This document shows positions 61,740 through 64,000 of a stretch of DNA of 64,000 bases, in pieces; within the stretch, counting starts at the first letter, position 1; every line of letters begins with the position of its first letter. The stretch comes from Echinarachnius parma (Eukaryota; Echinodermata; Echinoidea; Clypeasteroida; Echinarachniidae). The notes below the pieces were generated by a model that saw nothing but the letters and a program-made list of their open reading frames with translations, was not told the DNA's origin and searched no databases. Location of the stretch: NCBI GenBank assembly GCA_037951105.1, contig JBAMJV010003243.1, forward strand, positions 31,034 through 95,033. The letters are read 5' to 3'. A program made the translations under genes and the position numbers.

Positions 61740-61841
61740 CCTCTTCGCAGAGTTCCCCAGTGAAAGCTGGCGGACACACACAGTAGAAACCAGCTTCAGT
61801 CTCAACACATTGTCCCGATGAACACGGGTTGCTCAGGCAAT
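61740..61841 (-). CDS. Gene 2 exon: EGF-like domain
   Basis: 102 nt, phase 1 in and out (acceptor CTATTTAG, donor GTAAAT). It encodes DCLSNPCSSGQCVETEAGFY followed by CVCPPAFTGELCEEG. It has six cysteines and the GF.C.CP..F.G..C pattern of a non-calcium EGF domain. It splices in frame to the calcium-binding EGF exon. The donor region (CATTTACCCTCTT on the plus strand) has a duplicate at about 61463-61475 in the neighbouring repeats. Confidence 0.88.
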
Positions 61842-61859
61842 CTAAATAGTAGAAATAGA

Positions 61860-62640
61860 CGGGATTATAATGATGTATAATAGATTTTAGTGGTTCTCTC
61901 ATGAACCTCATATGCCTGTTGTATTTGTATTACCAATAATAGAAACATGGAATATGTTTTTGTTTTTTTCGAATGCCCCTTGTGTTAAAAGGATATTTAA
62001 GATTGAATTGTTCGGGTTTGTAATTGTCCACTGGAAAGTTATAACTGTGTACAAAGTACGCGCAATGATGATCGCGAATATATCACTTTGTATTTTCGCT
62101 CATTACTTTGCCAATTATAATCCATTTAATGTGAAATTTGTACACACTATTCAGTGGACATATTAGCTCACAACAATTCACATTTTATCAAACATTCATC
62201 ACATTTTGCACATGTCAACCAAATTACTAGATCATTTAAAAAGACGGTTTCCCATTTCTATTAGTGACATTGTTTGATATGATCCCCTCTATTTCTGTTC
62301 TCCCTTATCATTCCGTAATCCTTACTTCGTCCAAGCTACGTATGTCAGCATACTAGCTCTTGCACTAAAACCGGCAATCTCTCATATATCAGTATGACAT
62401 GTCAGATCACAGATACACATACACATTGTATCAACACTTCGTTAGTTTTGCATGGCATATGTTAACAGAGTTGCTATAGATCCCTTGAATGGTCTCATAC
62501 CTGGTAAGGAACAAACCCGAGCGCCCACACCATTCAGGATCATGATTGGTTGAAACATTCGTGACGTCACAAGCTTAGGGACTGAGAGTGACGGAGCCTC
62601 CCGGAACCGGGAAGTACGATTTCAGAACACTGGCTCACGA
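61860..62640. other. Intron or upstream DNA of gene 2, nothing recognised
   Basis: No further EGF exon or start codon with signal peptide could be found. The 84-codon plus frame at 61912-62166 has no motif. Confidence 0.4.
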
Positions 62641-64000
62641 CAACGTTCGCAGCCATAGCAAAGACAACCCTAGGTAACAAGAACAAAGATCACTAGAATA
62701 AACTCAACCCCATAGTCTAACACCAACTTTCAAATAAATACCTAATCTATTCCAAGCCAACAAATACATCGACATAAAACAACAAATAAACACATAAAAA
62801 AAATAAAACCCTTCTAACTAATCTAACATTACCTTCTCTACCATAAATTATAACCATCAAAAAAAATACACCCACAACCATCACAAACCCAACCCACACA
62901 ACTAACACCAACTACATTCCCATCACAACCCAATACTAATACACTCACCATAAACACAACCCCCACCTCTCCTAAACCACCTACCTCTTTCTCACACACC
63001 CCACCACCCTTAAACCACCCAAAATCCAACACCAACCATATCCAATATAATCAAATAATCACAATATCAACTCACTCTCCCACCCCCCACCCCACAAACC
63101 AACCACACAAAATACCCAAAAATCCCCTCCTTACTCAAACCCCCCCCCCAAAACCACTTCATTAACCCCCCAACAACACCACCCCATTCTCCCCCTCAAA
63201 CAACCCCCAATAACACAAACATTCACAAACCTCTACAATCCCCTCAAAATCACCCCCCCCCCTCATCAAAACAACAAACCCACAACACAACAAACCCCCA
63301 AAACCCACCTAAAAACCAACCACACCCCCACCCACCCTACTACACTCTCACACACCCCCCCCCACCCCCCACCTTCATCCCAACCCCAAACCACTCTCCC
63401 CTATACACACCACCCCTCCCCAACCCACTCACACACATCAATAACTATCCCACACCACCCACACACCCTCAACACTACTACCAATACCCCATTCCATCAC
63501 CAACCACCCCCACACCCCACCACACACACCCCACCCAAACCTTACAACCCCACCCCCCATTAACACACTCCCCCTAACCTCAACCCCCCATACTCACAAC
63601 ACCCAAAACAACCCCCCCCACAAACCCCACCACAAATTATCCACCCCCACCACACCCCACCCACACCCCCTCCCCCCTCACACTACAATACCCCAATTTC
63701 CAATCCCACATCCCCCCCAACAACCCACCCCACAAACCCCCATCCCCCAATCCCCCCCCCCCAATCCCCCCCCCAAACCCCACATCCAAACACCAAACAT
63801 CAACCCCCCCAATATCACCCAATTCAACACACACATATCACCAACCACCACTCATCATCACACCAAACATCACCTACAACCAACACAACACATTCTACTC
63901 ACATACCAATCAACCCCCAACACCCCTTTTATCACACAACCAACACCACCCATCATCACACAACCACACCAAAACAACCCCACTACACTAAATCAACCTC
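62640..64000. other. G-depleted A/C-rich tract (no G from 62772 to 64000)
   Basis: G becomes rare after about 62640 and is absent for the last 1229 bases of the plus strand. T also thins out from about 63050, leaving A and C with many short C-runs. There is no clear unit repeat. It is either an extreme strand-asymmetric tract or a base-calling/assembly artefact. The Gly/Val-rich minus frames at 62838-63035 and 63637-63834 follow from composition only. Confidence 0.85.

Noticed and set aside
62838..63834. Gly/Val-rich minus frames near the right end as coding
   Set aside because: They follow from the absence of G on the plus strand, and no splice or motif support exists.

Overview
The window looks like an AT-rich, TE-riddled piece of an animal nuclear genome, most likely a marine invertebrate deuterostome (echinoderm, hemichordate or amphioxus type; this is inference, not proof). 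The evidence is GT-AG introns of several kb, phase-1 EGF exons, tandem F5/8 type C (discoidin) exons, and dense non-LTR retrotransposons and miniature inverted-repeat elements (MITEs). There are no bacterial-style operons, rRNA genes or CRISPR arrays. Nearly all open reading frames of 60-120 codons are chance frames in repeats. The real host coding sequence is short exons on the minus strand.

Gene 1 (minus strand, 37153 down to 689, continuing off the left edge) encodes a secreted protein. It has a TATA box at 37320-37326, a signal-peptide exon at 37081-37153, then tandem F5/8C domains each split over three exons called here A, B and C. Minus-strand order is SP, A1, B1, C1, A2, B2, C2, A3, (no B3), C3, A4, B4. 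All eleven exons join in one frame: 1713 nt, 571 codons, no stop. A exons enter in phase 1, A-B and B-C junctions are phase 0, and C exons leave in phase 1, so each three-exon module is symmetric and can be duplicated without a frameshift. The introns show the duplications directly: the C/A'/A block occurs twice (15.35-16.9 kb and 20.7-23.1 kb), and the B exons share flanks. Two truncated A' pseudo-exons and one missing B exon show decay alongside expansion.

Gene 2 (minus strand, seen between 61841 and 52225) is represented by an EGF exon, a calcium-binding EGF exon and, about 7.6 kb further on, two exons of a farnesoic-acid-O-methyltransferase-like (Methyltransf_FA, PF12248-type) domain ending in a stop. 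The last exon carries an apparent one-base frameshift. Whether the EGF exons and the terminal domain belong to one transcript is not proven.

The rest is mobile DNA. A TTAA-bounded palindromic MITE family (called R1 here, about 560 bp full length) occurs about fourteen times, and paralogous empty sites confirm its TTAA target. There are two piggyBac-like MITEs, two hAT-like MITEs with exact 8-bp target duplications, several long palindromes, a 5.4-kb foldback-like cluster, and LINE remnants of at least two types. Some elements are nested three deep. The last ~1.2 kb (62772-64000) contains no G at all on the plus strand and is either an extreme A/C-rich tract or a sequencing or assembly artefact.
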